From Burkholderia sp. BCC1644 (GTDB lineage: Bacteria > Pseudomonadota > Gammaproteobacteria > Burkholderiales > Burkholderiaceae), in the NCBI RefSeq assembly GCF_902833225.1, contig NZ_CADFEI010000021.1, positions 1-64,000 on the forward strand: a stretch of DNA of 64,000 nt, read 5' to 3'. Within the stretch, counting starts at the first letter, position 1. The number at the start of each line of letters is the position of its first letter. Position numbers and translations under genes: made by a program. Under the pieces are notes generated by a model that saw nothing but the letters and a program-made list of their open reading frames with translations, searched no databases and was not told the origin of the DNA. Shown here in pieces: positions 28,383 to 37,213 of this stretch.

Positions 28383-29075
28383 ATGAAAAACGTTCCGCAT
28401 ACCGTGACCGACGCCGCCATCGCGACGATCCGCGACCGGATCGAGGCAGGCGTTTATCCGGTCGGCAGCCTGCTGCCGGCCCAGCGCCAGCTCTCCGAGG
28501 AGCTGGAGATCAGCCGCGCGTCGCTGCGCGAGGCGCTGTCGACGCTCGAAGCGCTCGGGATGCTGCGCATCCGTGCGGGCAAGGGTGTCTACGTCGAAAG
28601 CGCGCAGGCATCGGCCGCGCATCCGTGGCAGTTCGCCGAGCAGTCGTCGCCGCCCGATACGTACCAGATGCGCTATGCGCTCGAAGGGTTCGCCGCGCGG
28701 ATGGCCGCGCACGTCGTCAGCGACGCCGACATCGCGTGGTTCGAGGACAATCTCGCCGACCTGCACGTCGCGCTGACCGACAACGCGATCGACGCAGCGT
28801 CGCAGCTCGACTTCGACTTCCACATGCGGATCATCCATCTCGCCGGCAACGCGGCGATCGAATCGGTGCTGCGCAGCAGCGCCGACATCATGAAGGAAAG
28901 CCAGCGCATGCCGTTCTACCGGCGCGAGCTGCTGTTGTCGACGTGGCACGAGCACCGCGCGATCCTCGACGCGCTGATCGCCCGCGATGCGGCCGCCGCG
29001 GGCACCGCGATCGAAACGCACATCGCGAACGCCGCGCAGCGCGCGGGCATCTTCTTCCCGACGCCGGGCGCGTAA
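28383..29075 (+). CDS. GntR-family regulator, FadR subfamily
   Basis: A 230-residue regulator. The N-terminal GntR winged helix (about residues 8-70) contains LLPAQRQLSEELEISRASLREALSTLEALGMLRIRAGKGVYV. The C-terminal FCD domain (about 85-220) carries a metal-site pattern in LDFDFHMRIIHLAGN and HEHRAIL. FCD regulators bind small organic acids. Divergence from dctA and the two matching palindromes suggest control of dctA, perhaps with alc-allA. The start at 28383 follows the second palindrome. The ligand is unknown. Confidence 0.88.
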   Translation: MKNVPHTVTDAAIATIRDRIEAGVYPVGSLLPAQRQLSEELEISRASLREALSTLEALGMLRIRAGKGVYVESAQASAAHPWQFAEQSSPPDTYQMRYALEGFAARMAAHVVSDADIAWFEDNLADLHVALTDNAIDAASQLDFDFHMRIIHLAGNAAIESVLRSSADIMKESQRMPFYRRELLLSTWHEHRAILDALIARDAAAAGTAIETHIANAAQRAGIFFPTPGA

Positions 29076-29120
29076 CGCGCCGCCGGCGCCCAAGCCGCCC
29101 GGTCGTCCCGGTCGTCCCGG

Positions 29121-30011
29121 TCACCCGCCCGACGGATCGCGATACGCGAGCGCGCGCTCGATGAACGCGCGCGCCGCGACGCTGCGGTATGCGCCCTTGC
29201 GCGTGAGCAGCGCGGCCGTACGGGCCGGCAGCGGCGGATCGAGCTCCAGCGCGCACAGGTCGCCGCTCTCGCGCGCGATCGCGTCGGGCAGCACCGTCGC
29301 AAGCCGGCCGCACCGCACGAGCTCCAGCACCGCGCTGATCGTATTCGTCTCGATCGCGATCTTCGGCCGCGCGCCATGCTCGATGAAGTACCGGTCGATG
29401 CTCTCGCGCGTCGCGAACGCACGGCTCAGCAGCACCAGCGGCTCGCCGCCGAGCTCGACCGGCGTCAGCGCGCGGCGGCGCCGCGCGAGACGGTGCGTGC
29501 GGCCCGTCACGAGCGCGAGCGGCTCGTCCCACAGCGGCAGTGCGTCGATGTCCGGCGCACGCGGCGGCATGAACGCGAAACCCGCGTCGAGCCGGTCGTC
29601 GGCGAGCAGCGCCTCGATGCGCTCCTGCGGCATCGCGTCGATCGTCAGCGCGACGTTCGGATAATCGGTATGGAAGCCGTCGATCAGCGAGCCGCTCAGG
29701 TAGGCCGCGAAGGTCGGCATCATCGCGAGCCGCAGCGACCCGCTGCCAAGATCGGCGACGTCGTGCAGCGCGCGCTGCCCCGTATCGAGCTCGTGCAGCG
29801 CGGCGCGCGCGTGACGCGCATAGACTTCGCCGAATTCGGTGAGCTGCACCGTGCGGCCCGAGCGGTCGAACAGCTGCACGCCGAGCGTTTCCTCGAGCTG
29901 GCGCACCTGCTGCGACAGCGTCGGCTGCGACACGTGCAGCGCGTCGGCCGCGCGCGTGAAGCTGCGCTGCTCGGCGACGGCCAGGAAATAGCGGATATGG
30001 CGGAGTAGCAT
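29121..30011 (-). CDS. LysR-family regulator, CynR-like
   Basis: A 296-residue LysR-type regulator. The helix-turn-helix MLLRHIRYFLAVAEQRSFTRAADALHVSQPTLSQQVRQLE (residues 1-40) closely resembles CynR-type regulators, and an effector-binding domain follows. No cyanase or carbonic anhydrase gene is adjacent, so the cyn function is not supported. The divergent gene is an MFS transporter, its likely target. The start at 30011 sits 12 bases from a LysR-type palindrome. Confidence 0.85.
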   Translation of the reverse strand: MLLRHIRYFLAVAEQRSFTRAADALHVSQPTLSQQVRQLEETLGVQLFDRSGRTVQLTEFGEVYARHARAALHELDTGQRALHDVADLGSGSLRLAMMPTFAAYLSGSLIDGFHTDYPNVALTIDAMPQERIEALLADDRLDAGFAFMPPRAPDIDALPLWDEPLALVTGRTHRLARRRRALTPVELGGEPLVLLSRAFATRESIDRYFIEHGARPKIAIETNTISAVLELVRCGRLATVLPDAIARESGDLCALELDPPLPARTAALLTRKGAYRSVAARAFIERALAYRDPSGG

Positions 30012-30321
30012 CGCGGCCGATGTATTGGCTAAACCAATGAACACCATAACGATCCAGTCTTGGACGCTATGGGACGATTCCCGCATCATACGCACATCCG
30101 CTCCTGCGCATCGCCGGTCACCGCACCGGAGCGGCACGCCCGGGCCCGCCCTGCCTCCGCCCGCCGCACGACGATCCGCCGCCCGCCCGACCGGGGCCCG
30201 GCCGCGATCCGCCCGGCGCGCATCGGTTCACCGCCGATCCGTTGACGCCGGCCCCGATTTCCGTCACCCCGCGCAGCCGACGGCCCCGTGCCGCCGGCCG
30301 GCGCCGCTGTTTTTCGCGACC
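30012..30321. other. 310-base divergent intergenic region between lysR and the MFS gene
   Basis: The only clear element is the LysR-type palindrome at 30024-30038. The remaining bases (about 30085-30300) are very C/G-rich with no recognisable gene, terminator or repeat. Any short open frames there look like composition artefacts. Confidence 0.6.
30024..30038. promoter_or_regulatory. LysR-type box upstream of the CynR-like gene
   Basis: ATTGG-CTAAA-CCAAT is a perfect interrupted palindrome containing the T-N11-A core of LysR binding sites. It lies 12 bases before the lysR start, as expected for an autoregulatory and divergent control site. Confidence 0.62.
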
Positions 30322-31521
30322 ATGGAACCGCATCAAGACAACCACCCTCCCCTGACCCGCGGCATGACGCTGCTGTTCGCCTGCGCGTGCGGCATCGTCA
30401 TCGGCAACATCTACTACGCGCAGCCGCTGCTCGCCGCGATCGCGCACAGCTTCGGCCGCGCGCCGACCGAACTCGGCTATCTCGTCACGCTGACGCAGCT
30501 CGGCTATGCGGCGAGCCTGCTGCTGATCGTCCCGCTCGGCGACGCGGTCAACCGCCATACGCTGATCGTGCGGCTGCTGATGCTCAACGTCGTCGCGCTG
30601 GTCGCGGTCACGTTCAGCACGAATTTCACGATGTTCGTCGTCGCGAACGTCGCGGTCGGCTTCGTCACCTGCTCGACGCAGCTGCTCGTGCCGTTCGCGG
30701 CATCGCTCGCCGACGCGCGCTCGCGCGGCCGCGCGGTCGGCACCGTGATGAGCGGCCTGCTGCTCGGCATCCTGCTCGCGCGCGTCGCGGCCGGCGCGAT
30801 CGCCGACGGGTTCGGCTGGCGCGCGGTGTACGGCGTCGCCGCGGTGATGGTGCTCGCGCTGACCGGCGTGCTCGCCGTGAAGCTGCCGAAGGATCGCCGC
30901 GACACGCGCCTCGACTATGCGGCATTGATGAAGTCGCTCGTCGCGCTGGTGCGCGCACAACCGCTGATCGCGCTGCGCTCGACCTATGGCGCACTCGTGT
31001 TCGCGTGCTTCAGCCTGCTGTGGACGGGCCTCACGTTCCTGCTGAGCCAGCCGCCGTACAACTATTCCGAAGGCCAGATCGGCCTGTTCGGCATCGTCGG
31101 CGCGGTGGGCGCGCTCGCGGCCACGTCGGCCGGCCGGCTCGTCGATCGCGGCCACGGCAATGCGGCGACAGGGCTGTTCGCGGCCGCCGTGCTCGCGTCG
31201 TTCGCGCTGATCGCGACCGGCGCGCACTCGCTCGCGGCGCTGATCGCGGGCATCCTGCTGCTCGACGTCGGCGTGCAGGGCATGCACATCTCGAACCAGA
31301 GCGTGATCTACGCGCTGGCCGGCAACGCGCGCAGCCGCGTAACGACCATCTACCTGACGAGCTACTTCATCGGCGGCGCGTTCGGGTCGTTCGCGGCGAG
31401 CTTCGCGTACGGCATCGACGGCTGGCGCGGCGTATGCATCGCCGGTGCAGCGCTGTCGGGCGTGCTGATCGCGCTGTGGCTCGCGTCGCAACGCGTCGGC
31501 ACGCGGCAGGTCACGCAGTAA
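30322..31521 (+). CDS. MFS transporter (DHA1-like)
   Basis: A 399-residue major facilitator with 12 predicted membrane helices. It starts MEPHQDNHPPLTRGMTLLFACACGIVIGNIYYAQPLL, and the loop 2-3 signature appears as LIVPLGDAVNRHTLI at about residue 70. The family includes efflux permeases for drugs or sugars; the substrate is not evident. The divergent LysR regulator suggests inducible expression. No good ribosome site precedes the chosen ATG, so a later start at 30364 (MTLLF) is possible. A bidirectional terminator follows. Confidence 0.82.
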   Translation: MEPHQDNHPPLTRGMTLLFACACGIVIGNIYYAQPLLAAIAHSFGRAPTELGYLVTLTQLGYAASLLLIVPLGDAVNRHTLIVRLLMLNVVALVAVTFSTNFTMFVVANVAVGFVTCSTQLLVPFAASLADARSRGRAVGTVMSGLLLGILLARVAAGAIADGFGWRAVYGVAAVMVLALTGVLAVKLPKDRRDTRLDYAALMKSLVALVRAQPLIALRSTYGALVFACFSLLWTGLTFLLSQPPYNYSEGQIGLFGIVGAVGALAATSAGRLVDRGHGNAATGLFAAAVLASFALIATGAHSLAALIAGILLLDVGVQGMHISNQSVIYALAGNARSRVTTIYLTSYFIGGAFGSFAASFAYGIDGWRGVCIAGAALSGVLIALWLASQRVGTRQVTQ

Positions 31522-31549
31522 TGCGGTAATCCGTCTGCGCGCCGCGACG

Positions 31550-31588
31550 AAAAAAGGCACGCCGCGAATTCGCGGGCGTGCCTTTTTT
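31550..31588. terminator. Bidirectional terminator between the MFS gene and idnD
   Basis: GGCACGC (31556-31562) pairs with GCGTGCC (31576-31582) and is flanked by an A-run and a T-run. It fits termination of both convergent transcripts. Confidence 0.85.
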
Positions 31589-31625
31589 GACGACGTCGAT
31601 TCCGTCGTGCTCTAGCGCCGGACCA

Positions 31626-32684
31626 TCATGCAGCCGCGTCCGCGAAATCGATCAGCACCTTCATCGCACGCTGCCGGTCGCCGGCCAGTTCGAACGCGAG
31701 GTTCGCGTCGCGCATCGGGAACACGCGCGTGACGGCCGGCCGCAGGTCGACCCGCCCGGCGTTGATCAATTGCACCGCGAGCGCGAATTCCGCGTGGAAG
31801 CGGAACGAGCCGCAGATCGACAGCTCCTTCGCGACCACGACGTTCTGCGGCAGGCTGACATCGCCGCCGAGCCCGAGCTGCACGACAACGCCGCGCGGCC
31901 GCATCACGTCCAGCCCGTCGCGCAGTGCGCGTGCATTGCCCGAACACTCGATCATCACGTCGAACGTGCCCTTGTCGGCACTGTAACGCTCGACCCATCC
32001 GGCATCGGCCGCCGCGTTGATCGTACGGTCGGCGCCGAGCGCGCTCGCCACTTCCAGCGGCGCCTCGACGACGTCGGTCGCGACGATCTCCGCGGCGCCG
32101 TGCACGCGTGCCGCCGCGACGGCCAGCACACCGATCGGCCCGCAACCCGACACGAGCACGCGCTTGCCGATCAGCGGGCCCGCGCGCGACACCGCATGCA
32201 ACCCGACCGCGAACGGCTCGGCGAGCGCCGCGAGCGACAGCGGCACGTGATCGGCCACCTTCACGCACTGCACCGCGTCGCACACGAGCGCGTTGCGGAA
32301 CGCGCCCTGCACGTGCGGCATCCGCATCGCGCTGCCGTAGAAGCGCATGTCGAGACACTGGTTCGGCAGCCCTTCGAGGCAGTAGCGGCACGCACCGCAC
32401 GGGCGGCTCGGATTGACCGCGACACGATCGCCGACCTTCACCGACGTCACGTCCGGCGCGACTTCCGCAACCGTGCCGGCGACCTCGTGGCCGAGCACCA
32501 TCGGCTGCTGCAGCCGGATCGCACCAAAGCCGCCGTGCCGGAAGTAATGGAGATCGGAGCCGCAGATGCCGCCCATCGCGACATCGACGCGCACCTGGCC
32601 CGGGCCGATCTCGCCCGCGTCCTGCTCCTCCACCCGCAGGTCGTTCGGCCCGTGGATCACGACACACATGCAACGCATACGCAT
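31626..32684 (-). CDS. idnD: L-idonate 5-dehydrogenase-like zinc alcohol dehydrogenase
   Basis: A 352-residue zinc-dependent medium-chain dehydrogenase. The catalytic zinc ligands lie in GGICGSDLHYFRHG (about 38-51) and LGHEVAG (about 65-71), the structural zinc cysteines in CGACRYCLEGLPNQC (about 96-110), and the Rossmann motif is SGCGPIGVLAV (about 178). The pattern fits IdnD (L-idonate to 5-ketogluconate). The start at 32684 has GAGGAGG five bases upstream. It is the last gene of the idnO-MFS-dehydrogenase-idnD run. Confidence 0.85.
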   Translation of the reverse strand: MRMRCMCVVIHGPNDLRVEEQDAGEIGPGQVRVDVAMGGICGSDLHYFRHGGFGAIRLQQPMVLGHEVAGTVAEVAPDVTSVKVGDRVAVNPSRPCGACRYCLEGLPNQCLDMRFYGSAMRMPHVQGAFRNALVCDAVQCVKVADHVPLSLAALAEPFAVGLHAVSRAGPLIGKRVLVSGCGPIGVLAVAAARVHGAAEIVATDVVEAPLEVASALGADRTINAAADAGWVERYSADKGTFDVMIECSGNARALRDGLDVMRPRGVVVQLGLGGDVSLPQNVVVAKELSICGSFRFHAEFALAVQLINAGRVDLRPAVTRVFPMRDANLAFELAGDRQRAMKVLIDFADAAA

Positions 32685-32694
32685 GACAGCCTCC

Positions 32695-33648
32695 TCAGAC
32701 GACCGGCGTGAGCAGCGGCTCGCCGGCAAAGTGCGCGGCGAGGTTGTCGCGCACGAGCCAGCCCATCGCCTGGCGCGTCTCGATCGTCCCGCTCGCATGG
32801 TGCGGCTGCAACAGCACGTTCGGCAACGCGAGGAAACGCGGGTCGATGCGCGGTTCGTTCCAGAACACGTCGAGCGCCGCGCCGGCGATCGCGTTGCGCT
32901 CCAGCGCATCGAGCAGCGCCGGTTCGTCGACGGTCGTGCCGCGCGACACGTTCACGAGATAGCCCTGCGGCCCGAGCGCGTCGAGCACGGCCGCGTCGAC
33001 GAGATGACGCGTCGCCGGCCCGCCCGCGAGCGTGACGATCAGCAGGTCGCACCAGCCGGCCAGTTCGGCGAGATCGGCGAAGAAGCGGTGCGGGCTGTCC
33101 GCGCGCGGCGCGACGTCGAAGTAGCCGAGCTCGACGTCGAAGCCGGACAGCCGGCGCGCGATGGTCGAGCCGATCCGGCCGAAGCCGACCACGCCGACGC
33201 GCTTGCCGTAGAGCCGCGTGACGAGCGGCATGTCGCCGTCGCGCCAGGCGCCGGAGCGCACGTACGCATCGCCGGCGCCAATCCGGCGCATCATCGCGAG
33301 CGCGAGCCCGACGCCGAGATCGGCCACGTCGCCGGTCAGCACGTCGGGCGTGTTCGTCACGCGGATGCCGCGCTCACGCGCGGCGGCGAGAGCGATCGCG
33401 TCGGTGCCGACGCCGTAACACGCGACGATCTCGAGCTTCGGCAGCGCGGCGATCAGTTCGGCATTCGCACCGAGATCGCCGCGGGTCGCGATCGCGCGCA
33501 CGCCGGCGCCGTGTTTGGCGAGGAACGCCGCGCGGTCGGCGGCTTCCCACAGCCGGTGGACGTCATAGCCGGCCAGCCATGCGTCGTCCCACGGCTGGTA
33601 AGGGCCCGTCATCAGCAGGTCGGGCCGCTGGGTCGATTCGTGCGCCAT
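32695..33648 (-). CDS. D-2-hydroxyacid dehydrogenase (GhrB/ketogluconate reductase type)
   Basis: A 317-residue NAD(P)-dependent dehydrogenase. The Rossmann motif GVVGFGRIGSTIARRLSGF is at about residue 152, the catalytic arginine region NVSRGTTVDEPAL at about 235, and the catalytic histidine in LQPHHASGT at about 282. Related enzymes reduce glyoxylate, hydroxypyruvate or 2-ketogluconate. In this cluster a keto-sugar-acid reductase is the best guess. It lies 10 bases before idnD and 69 after the MFS gene. Confidence 0.82.
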   Translation of the reverse strand: MAHESTQRPDLLMTGPYQPWDDAWLAGYDVHRLWEAADRAAFLAKHGAGVRAIATRGDLGANAELIAALPKLEIVACYGVGTDAIALAAARERGIRVTNTPDVLTGDVADLGVGLALAMMRRIGAGDAYVRSGAWRDGDMPLVTRLYGKRVGVVGFGRIGSTIARRLSGFDVELGYFDVAPRADSPHRFFADLAELAGWCDLLIVTLAGGPATRHLVDAAVLDALGPQGYLVNVSRGTTVDEPALLDALERNAIAGAALDVFWNEPRIDPRFLALPNVLLQPHHASGTIETRQAMGWLVRDNLAAHFAGEPLLTPVV

Positions 33649-33717
33649 CTGCGCTTGCTCCTGTCGAGATAAGTGGAATGCGAAAGCATGCCGGGCCGCA
33701 TCGGCCGCCCGGCTCGT

Positions 33718-35166
33718 TCATGCGTGCCGCGCGAGCGCATCGGCGTCCGGCGCCGGTGCGGCCTGTGCGGCGTCGAGCGGATCGTCGAGATCGCGATTCA
33801 GCGTTTCGGGCATCCGCGACGTCGTGAACAGCGTGATCAGCGTCAGCAGCACCAGATACGCGGCGATCGGCACCCAGGCGCGCACGCCGGCCGTGTGGTC
33901 GCCGCCGTGCAGCGCGATCACGGTCGCGATGATCGTTGCGCCGACGAGCGGCGCGATCCCGCCCGCGAGCACGGCCGACACTTCGCGCGAGAACGACACG
34001 CCCATGTAGCGATGGCGCGCGCCGAACAGTTCGGGCAGCAGCGCGGCCTGCGCGCCGAGCATCCCCCAGTTCGCGAAGCCCTGCGCGACCGAGATCGCGA
34101 TCACGCTCGCGACCACGTTCCCCTGGCTGAAGATCCACCACACCGGGAACGCGAGCGCGAGCTGCAGCCACGCGAACGTGCGATACACGCGCACGCGGCC
34201 GAAGCGGTCGCTGAGCCGGCCGGCCAGCGGCACCGTGCACGCGCCGACGGTCGCCGCGCACACCAGCGCGAGCGCGCCGATCGGCCCTTTCATCCCGATC
34301 ACGCCGGCGAGATAGCTGACCGCGAGCGCCTGGTAGATCGACGAGCCGCCGTTCTCGGCCATCCGCAGGCCGATGCCGATCAGGAGCGAACGTTTCGAAT
34401 GCTGCACGGCGCTCTTCAACGGGTTCGCGGAGACTTGCGCGCGCTTCTCGAGCCGCACGAAAGTCGGCGACTCGTGCAGCCGCACGCGCATGTAGATCCC
34501 GACCGCGACGATCACCGCGCTGAACAGGAACGGTACGCGCCAGCCCCAGCCGTCGGTGACGCGATCGAGGTTCGCGAGCAGCAGGAAATAGACGGCGGCC
34601 GCGAGCACCGTGCCGAGCTGGATGCCGAGAAACGGCAGCGATGCATAGAAGCCGCGCTTGCCCGGCGGCGCGTATTCGGTCATCAGCACCGCGGCGCCGG
34701 CCTGCTCCGCGCCGGCGCCGAGGCCCTGCAGGATGCGCAGCAGGATCAGCAGCGCGGGCGCCCAGTAGCCGGCCGTCGCGAAGGTCGGCAGCACGCCGAT
34801 CAGCGTGCTCGCGACGCCCATCAGCAGCACCGTCGCGGTCAGCACGAACTTGCGGCCGATCCGGTCGCCGAGCACGCCGAACACGACGCCGCCGAGCGGG
34901 CGCACCGCGAAGCCGACGAAGTAGGTGCCGAAGCTCGCGATCAGCCGCATCTCGGCGGTCTGCGCGGGGAAGAACAGCGGCCCGAACACCAGCGCCGACG
35001 CGAGCGTGTACAACGCGAAATCGTAGTATTCGAGCGCGCTGCCGAGCGAGCAGGTCCATGCCGCGCGGTTGAGCTGCTTCGCGTCGACGCCGCGGCGCTC
35101 GACGGCTTCGCCGGGCGTACCGGGCCCTGCATCGTGCCGCGCGGGCGGCGGGGAAATGCGATCCAT
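33718..35166 (-). CDS. MFS metabolite:H+ symporter (MHS family)
   Basis: A 482-residue permease with 12 membrane helices. NRAAWTCSLGSALEYYDFALYTLASALVFGPLFFP near residue 35 is characteristic of MHS symporters such as ShiA and KgtP, and the loop 2-3 motif GDRIGRKFVLTATVLLMG follows. Its place between idnO-like and hydroxyacid dehydrogenase genes suggests import of a sugar acid such as idonate or a ketogluconate. The start at 35166 has GGAG six bases upstream. Confidence 0.85.
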   Translation of the reverse strand: MDRISPPPARHDAGPGTPGEAVERRGVDAKQLNRAAWTCSLGSALEYYDFALYTLASALVFGPLFFPAQTAEMRLIASFGTYFVGFAVRPLGGVVFGVLGDRIGRKFVLTATVLLMGVASTLIGVLPTFATAGYWAPALLILLRILQGLGAGAEQAGAAVLMTEYAPPGKRGFYASLPFLGIQLGTVLAAAVYFLLLANLDRVTDGWGWRVPFLFSAVIVAVGIYMRVRLHESPTFVRLEKRAQVSANPLKSAVQHSKRSLLIGIGLRMAENGGSSIYQALAVSYLAGVIGMKGPIGALALVCAATVGACTVPLAGRLSDRFGRVRVYRTFAWLQLALAFPVWWIFSQGNVVASVIAISVAQGFANWGMLGAQAALLPELFGARHRYMGVSFSREVSAVLAGGIAPLVGATIIATVIALHGGDHTAGVRAWVPIAAYLVLLTLITLFTTSRMPETLNRDLDDPLDAAQAAPAPDADALARHA

Positions 35167-35308
35167 CGTTGTCTCCTGTCTCCTGCCTTCCGTTCCGGAA
35201 CCCGGCCGCGACTCGCGCGACCGGGACATCGGCCCGCTCGTGCGGCGGGCTCTTCTGGGAATTCGGATGCCGGCCGCAGCCGGCGCAACGGCGCGCTCGC
35301 GCCGCCGC

Positions 35309-36082
35309 TCAGACGGCGCTGGTCAGGCCGCCGTCGACGAACAGCGTCTGGCCGTTCACGAAATCGGACGCGGCCGACGCGAGGAAGATCGCCGCGCCGC
35401 ACAGCTCGTCGACGCGCCCCCAGCGGCCGGCCGGCGTGCGCTTGCACAGCCAGTCCGAGAACGCCGCGTCGTCGACCAGCGCGCGGTTGAGTTCGGTTTC
35501 GAAATAGCCGGGCGCGAGGCCGTTCGCCTGGATGCCGTGGCGCGCCCAGTCGGCGCACATCCCTTTCGTCAGCATCCGCACCGCGCCCTTGGTCGCCGCA
35601 TACGGGGCGATCGTCGGGCGCGCGAGTTCACTCTGCACCGAGCAGATGTTGATGATCTTCCCGCGGCCGCGCGCGATCATGTGCCGCGCCACCGCCTGCG
35701 CGACGTTGAACACGCCGTCGAGATTCACGCGCATCAATGCCTGCCAGTCGTCCGGTTCGAATGTGTCGAGCGGCGCGCGGCGCTGGATGCCCGCGTTGTT
35801 CACGAGGATGTCGATCGCGCCGACGCGCGTCTCGAAATCGTCGATCGCCGCGCGCACCTGCGCGTGTTCGGTGACGTCGAACACCGCATGGTCGGCAGCA
35901 AAACCTTCCTCGCGGAAGTGGCGCGCGAGCGTCGCGGCCTTCTCCTCATTACGATCGTTGATGACGATCGCGGCGCCGGCTTCCGCGAGGCCGCGGGCGA
36001 GCGTCAGCCCGATCCCGCGTCCGGAACCGGTAATCAGTGCGCGGCGCCCGTCGAGGCGGAACCGTTCAAGCGCGTTGGTCAT
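35309..36082 (-). CDS. idnO: SDR-family 5-keto-gluconate reductase (IdnO/gluconate 5-dehydrogenase)
   Basis: A 257-residue classical short-chain dehydrogenase. The cofactor motif TGSGRGIG is at about residues 18-25, NNAGIQRRAPL at about 92, the catalytic serine in NICSVQSE and the YAATK catalytic pair at about 160. It closely resembles IdnO, which reduces 5-ketogluconate to gluconate. It is the first gene of the minus-strand cluster and divergent from a LysR regulator. The product gluconate feeds GntK and Edd elsewhere in the window. Confidence 0.87.
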   Translation of the reverse strand: MTNALERFRLDGRRALITGSGRGIGLTLARGLAEAGAAIVINDRNEEKAATLARHFREEGFAADHAVFDVTEHAQVRAAIDDFETRVGAIDILVNNAGIQRRAPLDTFEPDDWQALMRVNLDGVFNVAQAVARHMIARGRGKIINICSVQSELARPTIAPYAATKGAVRMLTKGMCADWARHGIQANGLAPGYFETELNRALVDDAAFSDWLCKRTPAGRWGRVDELCGAAIFLASAASDFVNGQTLFVDGGLTSAV

Positions 36083-36193
36083 GGATGTCTCCTCGTGCCA
36101 GTCGAGCCGGCGGCCCGTCGCGGCCGGTCTCGCGTTGACGCTATCTTCGGCTGGCGGCCGGGCCCCGCGCCAATGGTTGTTTTTGATCCGGTT

Positions 36194-36208
36194 ATCATGA
36201 AATCTGAT
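36194..36208. promoter_or_regulatory. LysR-type box in the idnO/lysR divergent gap
   Basis: ATCA-TGAAATC-TGAT is an inverted repeat with a T-N11-A core, 25 bases before the lysR start and 111 before idnO. It is the best candidate for the site through which the divergent LysR protein controls the sugar-acid cluster. Confidence 0.55.
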
Positions 36209-36233
36209 TACCGTTCACGGGTGCCCGCCGACC

Positions 36234-37124
36234 ATGGAACTCAAGCAATTGCGCGCCTTCGTCACGCTCGCGGAAGAGCTGCATTTCGGGCGCGCCGCGC
36301 AGCGTCTGTTCATCGTGCAGCCCGCGCTGAGCATGCAGATCAAGGCGCTCGAGGAAGAATTGGGGGCGCGCCTGTTCGAGCGCGACCGGCACAAGGTCGA
36401 ACTGAGCGACACGGGGCGCGTGTTCCTGCCCGAGGCACGCGCCACGCTGCAGCAGGCTGCGCGCGCTGAGCAGATGGCGCGGCTGTCGAGCCTCGGCGAA
36501 ATCGGCACGCTGCGGATCGCGTTCGTATCGTCGGTGCTGCCCGCGCTGCTGCCGGCCGTGCTGCGCACGATGCGCGAGCGCTATCCGCTGATCACGCTCG
36601 AACTGAAGGACATGCCGACGCCCGACCAGATCGCCGCGCTGCGCGACCGGCGGATCGATTTCGGGATGATCCGGCTGCCGGCCGCCTATCCGGGCATCGA
36701 CACGCGCGTGGTGCTCGAGGAAGGCTTCGTCGTCGCGCTGCCGCTCGACCATCCGCTGGCCACGCAGGACGCGATTTCACCGGCCGCGCTGCGCGGCCAG
36801 CCGGCGTTCGTGCTCGCGCGCCGCTATGCGCCCGGCTTTCACGACGACATGCTGCTTGCGCTGAGCCGCGCGGGCACGACGCTCGAGATTGCGCAGGAGT
36901 TCGGGGAATTCACGACGATGCTCGCGCTCGTCGCGGCGGGAATGGGGATCGGGCTGATCCCGGCGGAAGCCGCGAGCGCGCTGCCGCCGAACGTGCTCGC
37001 GCGCCCGCTCGATCTGGCCGGGCATCGCACCGGCATCGGCCTCGCGTGGACCGACCTCGACAGCCCGCTGAAGCGGGCGTTCGTCGCCGCGCTCGAACAG
37101 GTGACGGCAGCGTCGATGCAATAA
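36234..37124 (+). CDS. LysR-family regulator of the idonate-type cluster
   Basis: A 296-residue LysR-type regulator. The N-terminal helix-turn-helix MELKQLRAFVTLAEELHFGRAAQRLFIVQPALSMQIKALEEELG is followed by a periplasmic-binding-protein-like effector domain with MPTPDQIAALRDRRIDFGMIRLP. It resembles aromatic/organic-acid responsive LysR proteins. It is divergent from idnO, its probable target. The effector is unknown. A terminator hairpin at 37134-37167 lies just downstream. Confidence 0.87.
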   Translation: MELKQLRAFVTLAEELHFGRAAQRLFIVQPALSMQIKALEEELGARLFERDRHKVELSDTGRVFLPEARATLQQAARAEQMARLSSLGEIGTLRIAFVSSVLPALLPAVLRTMRERYPLITLELKDMPTPDQIAALRDRRIDFGMIRLPAAYPGIDTRVVLEEGFVVALPLDHPLATQDAISPAALRGQPAFVLARRYAPGFHDDMLLALSRAGTTLEIAQEFGEFTTMLALVAAGMGIGLIPAEAASALPPNVLARPLDLAGHRTGIGLAWTDLDSPLKRAFVAALEQVTAASMQ

Positions 37125-37133
37125 CGGCGGGCA

Positions 37134-37167
37134 ACAAAAAAGCCCGGCCGGAAAACCCGGCCGGGCT
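37134..37167 (-). terminator. Intrinsic terminator of the tkt-gap transcript
   Basis: A perfect 11-bp stem (37141-37151 with 37157-37167) with a 5-base loop is followed on the minus strand by TTTTTG. It serves gap; the convergent lysR may also end here. Confidence 0.85.
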
Positions 37168-37213
37168 CGTTCGCTGCGCAAGCCGCCTCGCGGCGGCCGC
37201 GCAACGTGCGGGA

